NCBI GenBank assembly: GCA_036320915.1
Contig: JAXBDG010000005.1
Location: forward strand, 2,046,001-2,110,000
Source: Linnemannia elongata
Lineage: Eukaryota; Mortierellomycota; Mortierellomycetes; Mortierellales; Mortierellaceae
Length of the DNA: 64,000 nt
Reading direction: 5' to 3'
The notes beneath the pieces are model-generated. The model saw only the letters and a program-made list of their open reading frames with translations, searched no databases and had not been told where the DNA came from. The number at the start of each line of letters is the position of its first letter. Positions within the stretch are counted from its first letter, which is position 1. Both the position numbers and the translations under genes were made by a program. Positions 34,399 to 46,572 of the stretch are shown here, one piece after another.

Positions 34399-36318
34399 GT
34401 TTGTGAGAGAGTGGAAGCGGATTGCTTCAGTGGCGGGTCATGAAAAGAGAGGTAGAGAAGAAGAACGAGATGATTACGTGTCAAGAGGAGAAGAGGGCGA
34501 TTGGGATAGGAGAAAAATGATCTTTGAAGGTGAACAATGTGGGGACGGAGAGAAAGAATTGAGTAAAGATCAAGGAACAAAGTAACGGGAAGTGAAGCAT
34601 GAAAAAGGTCCCAGATTTGTCAACAGATAGACAGAAATAAGCAGAACAGACGAACAGGTACGGTCCAATGCATGACATTTCGTAATGGGCGAGCACAAAG
34701 GCGAACAAGGAACAAATAAAAAGAAAGGTAAAAGAAAGAAATAAGTAAAAGGTACGATAAGCGCGGTGGGGCAGCTATGGTTCCTATCGATCCCAAGAAC
34801 GAAGAATTCGTTGACCACATTCTGCATATTGGGATGATGACAGGCAAAAACCGGTAACGTCAGTTGCGCCGGTTCTCTTGCAGGACTTTCAGGTCCTAGG
34901 TCCAGCTAGGATCGGAATCAAAATTGTCGGCTCATTGAGGCTAACATGAATCAGGACCCGACGCGTTGTGGAATATTGACTGATCTTGAGCCACGCTTTA
35001 CTGATATTTTGACGCGTGGTTCTCCCACGTTGGTGGCGTCAATTGGCAGAAGAGGGCTGGGTTTATTCATCATCGAAGAAAAATAATGGAAAAAAGGTTT
35101 CAAAACGACACTCTCCGCTATTTTTATCGGCAATTGTTCCCTGGTGGAAAATGAACGTGGCGGGGATGAATAACAGTTGTGATAACTATGGATCACGATC
35201 TGACTGGAGAAAGGGAAAGAAAAGACTCGACTCTCGACTCGAGACAAGAACAAGAGGCGAACCCGTTTTTTGTCAATCGAGGAAGGAAAAATACCAACCT
35301 TCTAGTATGATGATCACACATACCGTAGGAGTACGTACTAGTCCCTTAGTTGTTGCCTTGTTTTTTGTTTTTTTTGTCGACTCACTCATGTGGCGAGATG
35401 CATACCAGCGAAAGCTTATTTGTTCGTCAGCCTGCATGTTTGTACAAGCAACGTGGTAGGGTTGGAGTGCGAGTTTGTGTTGGGTAGGTTTAGGGTCTGG
35501 TCTGGGAGAAATAAGTAGGAAACGATATGCCACGCGGGAATACGTCAGAGGCAGGGTAGTGAGAAGTAGGGAGGAGGGACTCTCTTTTTGGGAGAAGTGA
35601 AAGGGGAACATACAAAAAAACGAGGAGGAAAGAGGGATGAAGGTTCAAGTTCAACTCAGCAAAGTTGTCGATTCAGCACACCGATTGCTATTCCATGTCC
35701 TGTATGGATGCAAGAAAATGGGATTGAAGTTCAGCCATGCCCTGACTCGGGACTTTTTCCCTACTTCTTTTTCTTGGATGTCGGCCATTTGTACCATGGC
35801 TTCTTTGTGGTTATTTTTTTTGTATCCCGCCCATTCGTCGAGAACGCCTTTTACACTTAATCAAAAGTGAGGGAGAGCATAACCTTGGTTGAGAGGATTT
35901 AATGTCCCAATGGTGATACAAAGAGCAAAAGATAGACAGCAACAACAGGGCGCCCTTTTTTTCTCTCTTTTTGATTGTCTTTTCTTTTTTCTGCCTCTAA
36001 ATCATCTCTTCTTTCCTGCCCATGTTCATGGACATAGGGAGAGTCTTTGTAATTGACCGACCGACGACACGAACCCAGGACGGGGTCTGAATAATAAAGA
36101 GAAAAAAAAAAGCCATTAGGGAACGTAGCCAATCAACAGGCCTTGGCCAAAGATTGTCTGAACGGGGGTCTCCGTTCAACCAAAGTGAAGGAAGAGAAGG
36201 ATGAGGAACGAGAAGAGAGAGCATGAGGACGAGTAGGATATCAGTCAGAGGAGAGAGAGAACCAGTCGTATTACGTTTTCACGCCAGCTAGGCGACAACC
36301 AAAATGTATGAAAAATAA

Positions 36319-36355
<37 letters not shown>

Positions 36356-36991
36356 TGTTTGTGTGCATGGGGCGCAACACTACAACTTCTCTTATGCGTG
36401 GCAATTCCGTCGTGTCCGTCCGTTTGTTTGTTTGACTATCTACCATGTCTGTCTCTGTCTGTTCGACACATGCATGGCGGAGGAGGGAGTGAGAGAGAAC
36501 GAGAGCAGCAGCAGAAGAGTAAAGTGCGTGTGAGCGAGAGCAAACAAACAATGACAAAGTGAATGAACGGGGAGGGGGCTTCTTCTGTTCATTGACAGCC
36601 CACCGTCATCACCGAGGCCCTTGACATCACGCACCAGCACTGGCAGCAAAGAAAAAAGCCCTTCTTCCCTTTTTCCCTTTGTGTGTGTGTGCGTTTCCCG
36701 CCTTTTTTCTTACTTCACTCTTTTTTCTCTTTTTCTCTTCCTTCTCTTCTCTTTCTCCTCATTACTCTCACTCCTCTTTCACCTTCTTCCTTGTGCCCTT
36801 TGCTCTTTCCATCTCTCTCACTTCCCACGTCCCTTTTACTCCTGCCCCAAATACACACCAGCACCCTCTGCTCTCACTGCTCTTTGTCTTTCATTCTCAC
36901 ACCCTTTACCCTTCTTTTCTTTCCCTTCCATCACTCCTCCCTGGCACATTCATACGCACTGGCGCCTACACTTCCCTTCACCCCCAGAGAG
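34399..36991. other. 2.6-kb divergent spacer upstream of the SFP1-like gene
   Basis: Long intergenic region between the low-complexity gene and the zinc-finger gene. Includes a (TG)n microsatellite at 36320-36354 and a strongly CT-rich plus strand at 36660-36990 leading to the start. No coding gene is supported. Long upstream regions are typical for regulated transcription factors. Confidence 0.5.
36320..36354. repeat. (TG)n microsatellite
   Basis: About 17 uninterrupted TG units within the spacer upstream of the SFP1-like gene. Confidence 0.95.
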
Positions 36992-37480
36992 ATGCCCGCC
37001 TCCATCCCAACGCCGAGCATCAACATCTCGGCAAACTCCTCCTCCTCTTCTTCCAACAACAACAACTCCCGCTACAGCAGTAGCAACCACCACAACAACC
37101 ATAGTAGCACAGCCTCGACCCCCTTTGGCAGCAGCTTCCATGGACAAGGAGGCTTCCCGTCGCTCTCAAACTCCGGTGTGGCTTCCTCTCCGTTCAACCC
37201 CGAAGCCCTTGCCGCTGCAACTGCCCTGCGGAGACCCTCTCTCGTCCTGTCGATCGGCTCCTTCCACTCTGCCCAACTGAGGCGCCCATCCTTTTTTGCC
37301 CCCTTCCCATACAGCCAATCGCCCCAGCTGTCAGAGTAAGTGTGTTTTCTCACTTTCAATTGTTAAAATGTTCAGCCTTCAAAAAAAGAAGTGGTGCTTA
37401 TTTGTCAGCACTTTGGCCTCTCTCGCTCTTTTTTTTTTTTTTATTCTCTTTTCCATGTGGTGTCTTATGCAATCCAACCG

Positions 37481-37513
<33 letters not shown>

Positions 37514-39453
37514 CCAATTGTGTGCTTGCAACAACCGCTAACCTTGACGTCTTCTATCATCGTCTCATGCATTTCGGAATACATAGCCCCATCCAACCAG
37601 ATTACAGCTCATCGCCAAGAAGAGGCGATGTCTATCAGCGGGAACTGGAGGCTAACTACTGCAAAAACTTCTCCTGCTGTGGCCTGACCCTCGGCGATCT
37701 GCATGCACTCCTGCAGCACTACGAGGAGGCCCATGTGCGCTTTGAGGAGGACGACGACAATGGCCACCCCGTCCCTGCAGGGTTCACGGACGAGGATGGT
37801 TGGTCTACCGGTTCGGACTCGGGTAACGACCACCCCCAATCAAACGGACGGCACAACGGTCATGGCTTCAGTGGTAACAACAGCAAATCGCATTCGGCCT
37901 CAGCGGCTAATGCTGCCGCTGCAGCCACCGTCGCAGCCCTGACAGCCAGCCATCAACAACAGCAGCACCAAAAGTTGACCCCGCTCTCATTTTTGACCGC
38001 CAAGAAGAAGAACAATGGGGTCTCGCTTTCCGACATCTACTCTGAGGACTCTGGCATGGCCCTCGACGATGCTGTTTCGGCCTTTCCCAACTCGATTTTG
38101 AGGACCACGGCCCAGGCCGAGTTTTCTAACCTGGCCAGCAAGAAGCGTGATCTCTCCGCCTATTCGACTTCCTTTGATACCCATAGTCCGATGGCCAAGA
38201 AGGTTTCCAATTTCCAAAACGTGACATTGACTCCAACTAACCCCTTGACGAACAGAGTCAGCCCAAACATCGCCGCCACTTCGATGAATACAACCGCAAA
38301 CGCCGCCTCCCTATTGTCAAACGCCCTCTCCTCCACAGCAACAGGACAAGCAACAGGAGGCCCTGTGAAATCTCAGGAGGAGCTCTTGAGCACAGTTACT
38401 GACTATCTGGAGCACGCAATTCAGCAGGGTCTGTTGCCGGATGTGGGCGAGGTCGGATCCCCAGCATATCTCAAGGCAGCAGAAGACTTGATCAGGAAGC
38501 GCGAGGAGTTGGTGAGCATCATGGAGAGCATCGGCAAGTCCGGATCTTCTAGCGCTGATAAGCCATATCGATGCACAGTCAGCGGATGCGACAAGGCCTA
38601 CAAGAACCCCAACGGACTCAAGTATCACAACCAGCACGGACACTGCTCTGCATCCGGTCTTAGTGATGCCGAAGGACCCGAATCTAAGCCTTATGTCTGC
38701 TCTTTCCTTGAGTGCGGGAAACGCTATAAGAACCTCAATGGACTCAAGTACCACATCGAACATTCGCACCCCAACCTGACCGCTGCTTTGAAGGCTCACC
38801 AAGCAGGATTGACCAGCCACCCTCTTTTGATGAACGGTGCCTTTGCCAACAACCAGGCTGCGGCCATGACTCTTGCAGCCGCACTTTCGGCAGTCGAGGC
38901 TTCTCCCATGATGATGGCTGCCATTAACGCGATTTCCGCATCAGCCGCCAACCAGAACAATAATAACAACAATGCAGGAAACACTACCAAGTCTTCGCCA
39001 CTCGCAGAACAGACACCTGATTCCAGCCCCAACACCAGCTCCGGCATCCAAAATGCCGCTGCCGCCGCCAGTGCTTCTGCGGCCGCCACCACTGCAGCCA
39101 TCACCACGAGCCTTTTGTCAAGTCTGTCGGCCTACCGCAACACTGTTGATCCCAACGTGTTTTCGACCGATGTCACACCCATGACTTCTCCCGTGCTCAG
39201 CCGCGCGACTCTTCCAGGACTGAACCCACTCTCAATCCAGATCAATTCTTCATCGTCGGCGGGACTTCACTCGGGAGGCATGATGATGACAGGCTTGGTG
39301 ACGCCTTCGTCACTCTCGCCCACCCTGGCCTCTGCCGCGCCCAAGTCACCCACGAGCACAATCTCCCAGGTCTCGACTCTTACTGCTGCCCTGGCTGCCG
39401 TCACCGTTGAACATCAGCGCCACCAACAGCGTCAACAACAGCAGCTGCATTAA
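36992..39453 (+). CDS. SFP1: Sfp1-like C2H2 zinc-finger transcription factor
   Basis: Homologue of yeast Sfp1, the TOR- and PKA-controlled activator of ribosome-biogenesis genes (animal JAZF1 is related). Exons 36992-37335 and 37587-39453 join in phase across a 251-nt intron holding two long poly(T) runs; 736 residues. Two C-terminal C2H2 fingers of the Sfp1 type lie at about 442-468 (KPYRCTVSGCDKAYKNPNGL) and 484-510 (CGKRYKNLNGLKYH); the Y-K-N-x-N-G-L-K-Y-H signature is repeated in both. A third N-terminal finger-like motif (about 140-163: NFSCCGLTLGDLHALLQHYE) matches the family layout. Elsewhere the protein is Asn/Ala/Ser-rich. A start 41 codons further downstream is possible but would lose Ser-rich leader only. 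Confidence 0.88.
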
Positions 39454-39906
39454 ACCAACACTGTTGCTGCTTTGTCGCTTTCTTTATTTGTTCTGGTCCT
39501 GTATTGAACGGAGACGCGTTCAGGATTCGGAACTCTACCTGTACCATCATTGTATTCTTTCTTTTCTAAAGCCTCACTCAGTTTTTTCTTTCAGGAAAAC
39601 ATCACCCCACTCTTTCAACATTCCAATGCTTTATCAACATCATACCATAGGCAACCACAGTTTCTTTATCGCTTCAGCATAACCATTTCTCATTCTTTAT
39701 CATTATACAGCATTCCTCCCCCCCAAAAAAAAAATAAAATAAAAAAATTAAACAAATTTAAGAAAGCAGTTATACTTTCCCAACAATACTCTTCAAAGAT
39801 CTAGGCCTATGACAAGGATGCAGACGGTTCGGAATGTTTCCTTTTGATGGCCAAACGTCAATGAGTTGGATCTTGTGGGCTGTCAAACTCCTTGCCATGG
39901 TTGTAA

Positions 39907-39922
39907 CCCCCCCCCCCCCCCC
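39907..39922. repeat. Poly(C) run, 16 nt
   Basis: Uninterrupted C16, unusual against the AT-rich surroundings; could also be an assembly or sequencing weak point. Confidence 0.95.
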
Positions 39923-39979
39923 ATTAAGCCCAAAGTTGGCAACAATCCCTCAAATACCATTTAAAAAAGAGTAAAAAGG

Positions 39980-40660
39980 AAGCCCACTGTGGAACGGAAT
40001 GCCTCATAACAAATATCAACATAGGCGGAGCGACGCCCTCGGTCGTTCCAATATCTCACAATACTAATAGTTGAAACTTGAAAAGAGAGGGCCGACCATA
40101 TGCCAATGTAAAAAGAAGGGCCACAAATATAACATAGTCAATAGAAAGCCGACAAGACCTGTGAGCTTCGGTTTGCCATAATGGTTTCCTTTCTTGCCTC
40201 GGCCTATCATAAGATTTTTTTACAAAAAAGGGTTCTCAGTTCTCCAATGCCTCGAGTAAAAAAAAAGAAGCCCTCATTTGTCCCCATGGCTTTCAGAGTG
40301 TCAAAGTCAAAAGAATGCCCACGGTGGAACGTAAAGGTCTCATACTCGGTGCAAGCGCCATCATAGGCATATAAGCTTTTCAGACTCAGTATCAGTATCG
40401 ACTTAAGCACAATGTTTGCCCTTGTTTTGCCCCACTGCCTTAGTTTGGCACAGATACAAAAAATGCAAGTTCACACATTGGAACGGAATGCCTCAGAACT
40501 ATTATCATCATAGGCATAGCAAAGCTCACGTCCCTATTAGTGTGTCATCATTTGCGAGTGGGCCCACAATCATCCCTCGAGCCCATTTCCCGCGACTTTG
40601 TCCTATAAAAAAGTAGACATACGGCAAGACAAGATATTGGAACGTCCATTCCTCCAACGG
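39980..40660. repeat. Diverged interspersed repeat copies
   Basis: A motif close to GTGGAACGGAATGCCTCA followed by AAC, an A/T-rich stretch and CATAGGC recurs near 39989, 40324 and 40474, with a shorter match near 40640. A second motif, GTAAAAA-(A/G)GAAG-(C/G)CC, recurs near 39970, 40107 and 40255. Spacings of roughly 150 nt suggest a decayed tandem array or a transposon relic. Confidence 0.5.
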
Positions 40661-40828
40661 CTTATGCCAGTGCAGGGAAACCCTGATGTAACCCCCCCAG
40701 CCGACCACCATGCCGGTGCACCCATACCTTTGACGTGGTCAATCAAAAGGGCCACCCATGCCAAGTCAGGCTTACGGACACCTAGGTCTGAGGGGGCCCA
40801 ACCCATTCTTGACACCCTCTTAACAAAG

Positions 40829-40851
40829 AAATTTTTAGTACATAAAAATTT
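40829..40851. repeat. Perfect 9-bp inverted repeat
   Basis: AAATTTTTA, a 5-nt loop GTACA, then TAAAAATTT. Could be a hairpin or a relic of an element end. Confidence 0.7.
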
Positions 40852-40886
40852 TGCGCCACCAAAATTGTTTGTAATTGTTCATGACC

Positions 40887-40914
40887 TATGCAACTTATGT
40901 TATGCAACCTATGT
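40887..40914. repeat. Tandem 14-bp repeat TATGCAAC(C/T)TATGT
   Basis: Two adjacent copies with one mismatch, 36 bp from the inverted repeat. Confidence 0.85.
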
Positions 40915-41359
40915 TGGCGCGACAAATGGGTGATCGTCGTTAGGGTACTTCGCCACAAGGGTTACGCTGGAAAAATGAATGACGTGGGGATTCAAGGCCA
41001 ACAAGAGAAGATGTTCAGGGAGCCAAGACCCGCGTGTAGCAACGTGTGCTTTTACTGTTGAAACCAGACATGAACAACGATTATGGTACACGCGGGAAAT
41101 GAATACGACAAGGGAGGGAGGGTTGGAAGTTTTTAGTATATTATGTAGTAAGTGTATTTGTATTTTAGTAACTTGATATATCAAAGTAGGACGAGGGACG
41201 TAGTGAAGGGTCATTAGGTGAAGCGTGATTAGGGTAGAGAAGAGAGGATAGGATGCATGAAACGTGAAAGGGGAAAAAAAAAAGTAGTACGACAAAAAAA
41301 GAACAAAGCAAATGAACAGCAAGACATTAGTGTGAAAAGAAGAGGATAAAAACAAAGAA

Positions 41360-44300
41360 TTATGTGCTGAAAGTCACAGTGGTAGGGCGCACATGGCCCT
41401 CTGGAGTATGATATGATCGCGACGGTGAGGTCGCAAAGGAGGACGACAGGTTGCCTCCAGCAGCATGAGGAGCCAGTAATGGTCCACCAACAGCAGGAGA
41501 TGTAGAGAACGAGACAGAAAGACCATTGCCGCCGCCAGTTTCACCGTCGCTCTCCTGACTGAGCATCTTCTTGAGCTGCGATCCAGTAGATTGTATGCTG
41601 CTGGACACCGCAGCTGGAGCCAGAACTGACCTTGATCCTGACCGGGGTACAGCGCCTCCTACTCCTGGTGCTGTTCCTGCTCCTCCTTGAGCAGCATTCA
41701 TGTGGGCAACACGGCCCATGGCTCTTGGGTCCGACAACAAATCCTCGCCATCAAGCTCCCGCCGCGATTCCTGAGCGACACGTTCGCACTCGACATGAAT
41801 CGCATCCAGCCACAACAAGAGCGTATCCTCGTCAGGCGCACAGCAGACAAAACTCCGTTTCGCTGTGACAATCCGAAGGCAGTACTGCTTGTGCTTTGAC
41901 ACGGGGTCCGTCTGCAATGCGTCGATGATGCTCGACAATGGAATGATACCCAAAGGTTGGTACTCCTACAGATCGAGAATATCCAGCGGGCAGAACAGTA
42001 AGTAAAATAACCAAGTGAGCGTAGCAGTAGTTTGGACATGAACCGTAAAGAGAATGTACCTTAGTGTTCTTGTAGTATGTCAGTTTGTCGCCGCGGAGTA
42101 CGAACCATTTCTTGCGCCAAGTCTGCAACACAAAAAGGAGTAATCAAGGATTAGTTTCTTGACGCGTATGTCATTCAAGGCGCCTGATCGAGGCTGCAAG
42201 GTAGGAAAGAGAAAGTACCTTATAGGTGTTGCCTAACTTCAAGAGGTATCCTTGCCGGACAACCTTGCTGTCTAACTGCTCGCCTGTCACCAACCCCGAT
42301 CCTGGTGCATTGGCTGCTGCTGCAACACGTCCTGCCTCAAGAACTGTGGGATCATCGCCAATATCCTCCTCCTCCTCCGATGACACATTGTGCTCGCCAT
42401 GGCCAAACTGCTCTCCACCAGAGCCATATTCCGGAGACGTGGGTGTCTTGGGAGAAGTGTTGAATGAAAAGTTGGATGACAGCGAGTTGGGAGCAAGATC
42501 GGCCTGAAGGCCTTCATCTCGTGGAGGTGAAACCGGAGAGCCGCCGATACGAATAGCATTTGCCCCAGACGTGATCAACGACAATCCATCAGCTGTCCTG
42601 TGAGGCGACTGTTGCTGCTGCAGGATCCGGTTTGATCCAACGGTAGGTCCGGATGGGTGATGAGGACCGGAGCTAGCAGAGGATGGTAACTGTCCCAATG
42701 ACTGGCTCGTAATCCCCAGCGAGAGACCAGAGAGTTTTGGTTCGTTCCTCGACAAGGGGGAAGATGTCGGGGGAGACATATTCCTTCCGGCTCTAGTGGG
42801 ATTTTCACCACTGTTGACGAGTCCTGGGTCCGAGAGTGAGAGAGTGGTTTGACGAGGGGGTAATAATGTTCCAGAACCTTGCTTGACCAATTCGGGCCGT
42901 TTCCCTGCAGCGATTGCCGATCCAGATTGGGGTGCTGAACTCGGATGATCCAACTGCGGGGTTGATCCAGAATATGAATCCATATCTGAACTGGAGGCAA
43001 ATTCATGCTGAATTTTGGCCTGGTTGATCGCGTTGACCCACTGTTCCATTTCAGCGGCGCTGTCAGCCTGGACTGTAAAAGTCCTCCGTGGAGTCACGAT
43101 GACAAAGACACCTGTCTTGTTTTTAACGACCATCTCTGCGGCCTTGTGAATGTCCCGGATATCGATAATGCGGAGGAGCTCGTACTCTTTGCTATCCTTG
43201 TAGTAAGCGAGTTTGGATGTCCGGAGCACGAACCACTTTTTCTTCCAGATCTATCACAACCGACAGAAATAGGCTTAGGCGCGTTAGTCACTCTGATCCA
43301 TCTTAAAACCAAAAGGAAAAAGAAAAAATAAACGTTGTGGGGCCATAACGAATGTCTCAGCTCGGTCGGCTGTGGACAAGGGAGTGATCCAGAGTGCTGT
43401 CGTCTGTAAGCGATGCAACCATGTGGAAAGAGCAAACGTAAAGGGAAAAGGGAAGTGGAGGCGGAGAACAATAGACACGGTCAAAGGGGCAGAAAGAAGA
43501 AGATCCAAAGAGCTATCCATCTCCCATCTTGCATGGACTGCTTTTGATGCGACTTTCTCTTCTCTTCACTTGAAGAAAAGAGAGACGAGAGAGAACAGAG
43601 AAAGAGAAGGGCTCTTTCCTTCAAAAAGTGTAGGAGGGTAAAAATAAAAGTAATCGAGCTCAGCAACGTTGGTGCCGAGAGCACATTGCCTATAGGCTTG
43701 TAATAGTCCATTGCTTCCACACCACACAATTTCATGCAATGAACTATATCCGAAATGAAGGGACCATAGGAAGGGACCAACCCAAATTACTGCACTAATG
43801 CAAAAGCTTGCTCCCTCCCTCCTTCATATATTAAAACACCTCTCTGGTTCTGTGACCTGCCCGACTGGGGTCCCTGATTTGAACGGTCAGCATGCGTCTG
43901 TCGAGCTGTATGTATGTATGCATTCGCTGTGTTTTGTCCATCTCGCTGTGCCCTATCGCGTCCCTGCTATGCCATGCTGTGTCATTTTTAGGTCCTTTTT
44001 TTTGAAAACACTTCCAGTCCACCATTGACGTCGCGCCGTGCTATGTCATACCCAACAAAAGCCCTTGGCACACTTCCCGTCCAATCCCGTCCATTGCCTT
44101 TCTTTCTTGGTATATGCCTTTTACCTTGATACGCTCACCCTTCTTGTGAAGAAAGCCAGCCTTCAGAACCTGACCTTCGTGCAAGGTCTCGCGTGAAACA
44201 CCCAAGTCGAGCTCTGGCTCCATGTCAGAGTCGTACTGCTCATACTGATCGTCCGAGAAGGTGACTCCGGGTGAGATGGAGTCCGCTTGTTGTTGCTGTT

Positions 44301-44771
44301 GCTGAGAAGGAGGGGGCGGAGACGATGGCGAGGTTTGGCTGTGAAGGTCGAATGTTACTGCTGTTTTCGTCGGCTGTACTGAGGTATTACTGTCCTGTGG
44401 AGCGGCGAAGTGTGGAGGTGTGAACTTTTGCTGGGAGGAGGAACTCTCCTCGGCCACTGCCGGCAGAATGTGGGCAGCATGCAGCTGTGAGATCATTGAA
44501 AGGGTCAGGAAAAAGTGAGGTGGTGAGAGTTAGCATGGGAAAGCAATGGGGGATTTTTTTTTATGAAACGAGAGGGAGTCGAAGTGTTCAGGAAGGTGTG
44601 AAGGTGATGGTTATTGTCGAGTAAGTTGTGTTGTGTGGTGTTGCATGGCTCCATTGTTTTTAGGTAGTGTCTCCGTGCGTTGCTGTTGCTGCTGCTGCTG
44701 CTGTTGTTGTTGTTGTTGTTGTTGTTGCTGTTAGTGTTGAGTTTGTGTGTTACCTGTGAAGTGGCAGGCAT
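41360..44771 (-). CDS. Tandem PH-domain protein
   Basis: Adaptor with two pleckstrin-homology domains, expected to bind phosphoinositides at membranes. Exons 44754-44771 (MPATSQ), 44125-44484, 42219-43250, 42060-42122 and 41360-41965 are in phase and give 692 residues. PH1 lies at about 105-205 (LKAGFLHKKGERIK, then WKKKWFVLR, YYKDSKEYELLRIIDI, and the final helix MEQWVNAINQAK). PH2 lies at about 455-555 (RQGYLLKLGNTYK, then WRKKWFVLRGDKLTYYK, and LLLWLDAIHVECERV). Between them is a Ser/Pro-rich linker with many S-P sites and an acidic run; the C-terminal tail is Ser-rich. Overall layout recalls TAPP-type adaptors, but the linker is fungal-specific as far as I can tell. Intron 2 (874 nt) is unusually long. 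Confidence 0.85.
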
Positions 44772-45594
44772 GGCTATGGTGAGGTGTAAAGGGGCGACAG
44801 TGTTGAAGAGTGTGAGAGAGAGTGTGAGAGAGAGAGAGAGTGAGTTATGGTCGGTGGGTAGTGGTGTGTCAAGAGAAGAGGGGATAGTGGTGATGGAAGG
44901 AAGCGGAAAGAGGGAAGAGAGGTTGGTGTGATTTGGAAGTATAGAGAGAGAGAGAAAGAGGGATATGAAAAGAAAAGAAATGAAAAGAAGGAAGGGAAGG
45001 AAAAGAGGAACAAAAAAAGAAGAAGGGGTGAAGGAAAGAGAGAAAAGGAAGAGAAAGAGGAATGAATAAAAATGGATTAATGCATTCAAAGAAAGGGAGC
45101 ATTGCACTATTTAAATACACGCCAAATGTAAACCACGAGAGTGAAATACGAGTGACAACAAAAGAACATCAGAGAGACAAACAGACAGGCAGACTTGACA
45201 GCCCATCACATAAACGACACAAGTAGAACGAAAGAAAAAAAAAGGCAAAGCCGGGCTTAAAAACACTGCGCGTGGCGCAACATCTGTTGTCCACTCACAC
45301 ACCTTCAGCAACACAACTCAACACAAGACAGCCACCTTCTTCTCACTCTATCTCCATCCATCTCATTCACCCTTCCCATTTTTCTAGTCTCATCGTATCC
45401 ACCTCTTGTCTGTACCACCATCGTCATCGACATAACCTTGCCCCTTTGTCCCCCCTGTCGTCATCGTAATAATCTACCCGCATTGCCCATTACGTTCATT
45501 TTTTGTGCCCGTTCTTTTCTTTTTTTTTTATTTTTTTTATCTTAAAGTCTAAAAGTGGTGACGGCGATGGTGGTGATGATGCCAATGGTGATTT
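44772..45594. other. Spacer: PH-gene promoter and GST-gene 3' end
   Basis: The minus strand upstream of the PH gene is pyrimidine-rich (about 44810-45060). No gene is seen. Confidence 0.5.
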
Positions 45595-46572
45595 TTACCA
45601 CAAACCAAAGAAGCTAAAACCATACCCCGATCCAGGCGCCTTGTGTCCCCTATGCAACTTGTAGCACTCTAAGATATGCTGCCCCGCCGTTGTAGCCCTC
45701 AACTCCTCCATAAACTTCCTCCCCTCAGGTCTCATCTCATCCATCTTGGGCACCCAAGCCCCATACCCATCCTCCTCATTCACTCCCACCGCCAACCCTC
45801 CCAAACTGGCCAATGTTAAATCTGCCGCCGTAAACTGATTCCCGACAAGGTATGCTGGTCCAGGAGGTCCCGATTCCAGAACTCGTGAGATGTGTTCGAA
45901 CTCCCGCTTGAGAATGTCCCTCGATCGGGAGGCCGAGGTCTCGTTGATGTGCATCACCTTGCACAACATCCAGGCGAATATCGGGAAGAAGAGGCTCCAG
46001 ATCCAGGACTGTAACTTGCCGGCGTTGTCGTGTTTGCCCAGGGAACGACCCACGGATCTGGGGGATTGGAGGAGGATCTCGTAGTAAATGGCGCGGCGGA
46101 CATGGGGACCGATCATAGTGTTGAACCGCTCTTCCAATGCCTGGATCTTGGTCTTTGATGCCTCCTCGTTCGAATACAGGTTGGGTGATGCTGAACTCTT
46201 GCCGTTGCTGTTGGCGGGTGCTGCATACTGATCCGAAAGGAATTCGAGAATCTTTGCCGAGTCGTTAAAGGTAATGGTCTCCTTCTCCTTGTCTTTGTTG
46301 TTGTTGTTGTTGATGGGCTCAACGGTAAGGTGAGGGGTGACAAAGACACTGCCTCCTGGGCCAGGGGGGCGGGTTTTGGCCTTGTACTTGAACATCGAGA
46401 TCATGTGGCACATAGGAAGGGAACGATATTCGATGTAGGGGACCTTATAGTAGTCGAGTCCCCAGCGAGCCTTTTCGTTGTAGTGCGAAAAGGCGATCGT
46501 CCGCAGGGTGAGAGCGGTTGTCTGTTGGCTGTGCTTGTCCTGTTCCTGAACTTTTGTTGTTTCGACTGACAT
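45595..46572 (-). CDS. Glutathione S-transferase-like protein
   Basis: A single exon encodes 325 residues. The N-terminal thioredoxin-like part is visible from ALTLRTIAFSHYNEKARWGL through the beta region TPHLTVEP, and TITFNDSAKILEFLSDQY resembles the segment carrying the glutathione-binding Asp/Ser. The C-terminal helical part includes the N-capping region YLVGNQFTAADLTLASLGG, a hallmark of the GST C-terminal domain. An Asn/Lys-rich insertion sits between the two. The hydrophobic stretch WIWSLFFPIFAWMLC may contact membrane. Substrate cannot be predicted. Head to head with the ornithine cyclodeaminase family gene (186 bp). Confidence 0.8.
   Translation of the reverse strand: MSVETTKVQEQDKHSQQTTALTLRTIAFSHYNEKARWGLDYYKVPYIEYRSLPMCHMISMFKYKAKTRPPGPGGSVFVTPHLTVEPINNNNNKDKEKETITFNDSAKILEFLSDQYAAPANSNGKSSASPNLYSNEEASKTKIQALEERFNTMIGPHVRRAIYYEILLQSPRSVGRSLGKHDNAGKLQSWIWSLFFPIFAWMLCKVMHINETSASRSRDILKREFEHISRVLESGPPGPAYLVGNQFTAADLTLASLGGLAVGVNEEDGYGAWVPKMDEMRPEGRKFMEELRATTAGQHILECYKLHRGHKAPGSGYGFSFFGLW

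Larger units (their letters stand above)
39454..41359. other. AT-rich spacer with decayed repeats
   Basis: 1.9 kb between the SFP1-like gene and the PH-domain gene 3' end. It contains a 16-nt poly(C) run, diverged copies of a repeated motif, a small tandem repeat and a short hairpin (listed separately). No intact coding gene is seen; the frame at 40598-40933 is probably a relic or chance. Confidence 0.55.

Noticed and set aside
36621..37280. Alternative long frames overlapping the SFP1-like 5' region
   Set aside because: They translate the CT-rich leader. The frame beginning at 36992 splices in phase to the zinc-finger exon.
40598..40933. 111-codon frame in the decayed repeat zone
   Set aside because: No family likeness, and the region shows repeats and decay rather than coding conservation.
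43860..43900. tRNA-like segment with TGATTTGAACGGT
   Set aside because: Resembles a reversed T-loop, but no acceptor or anticodon arms can be folded around it.
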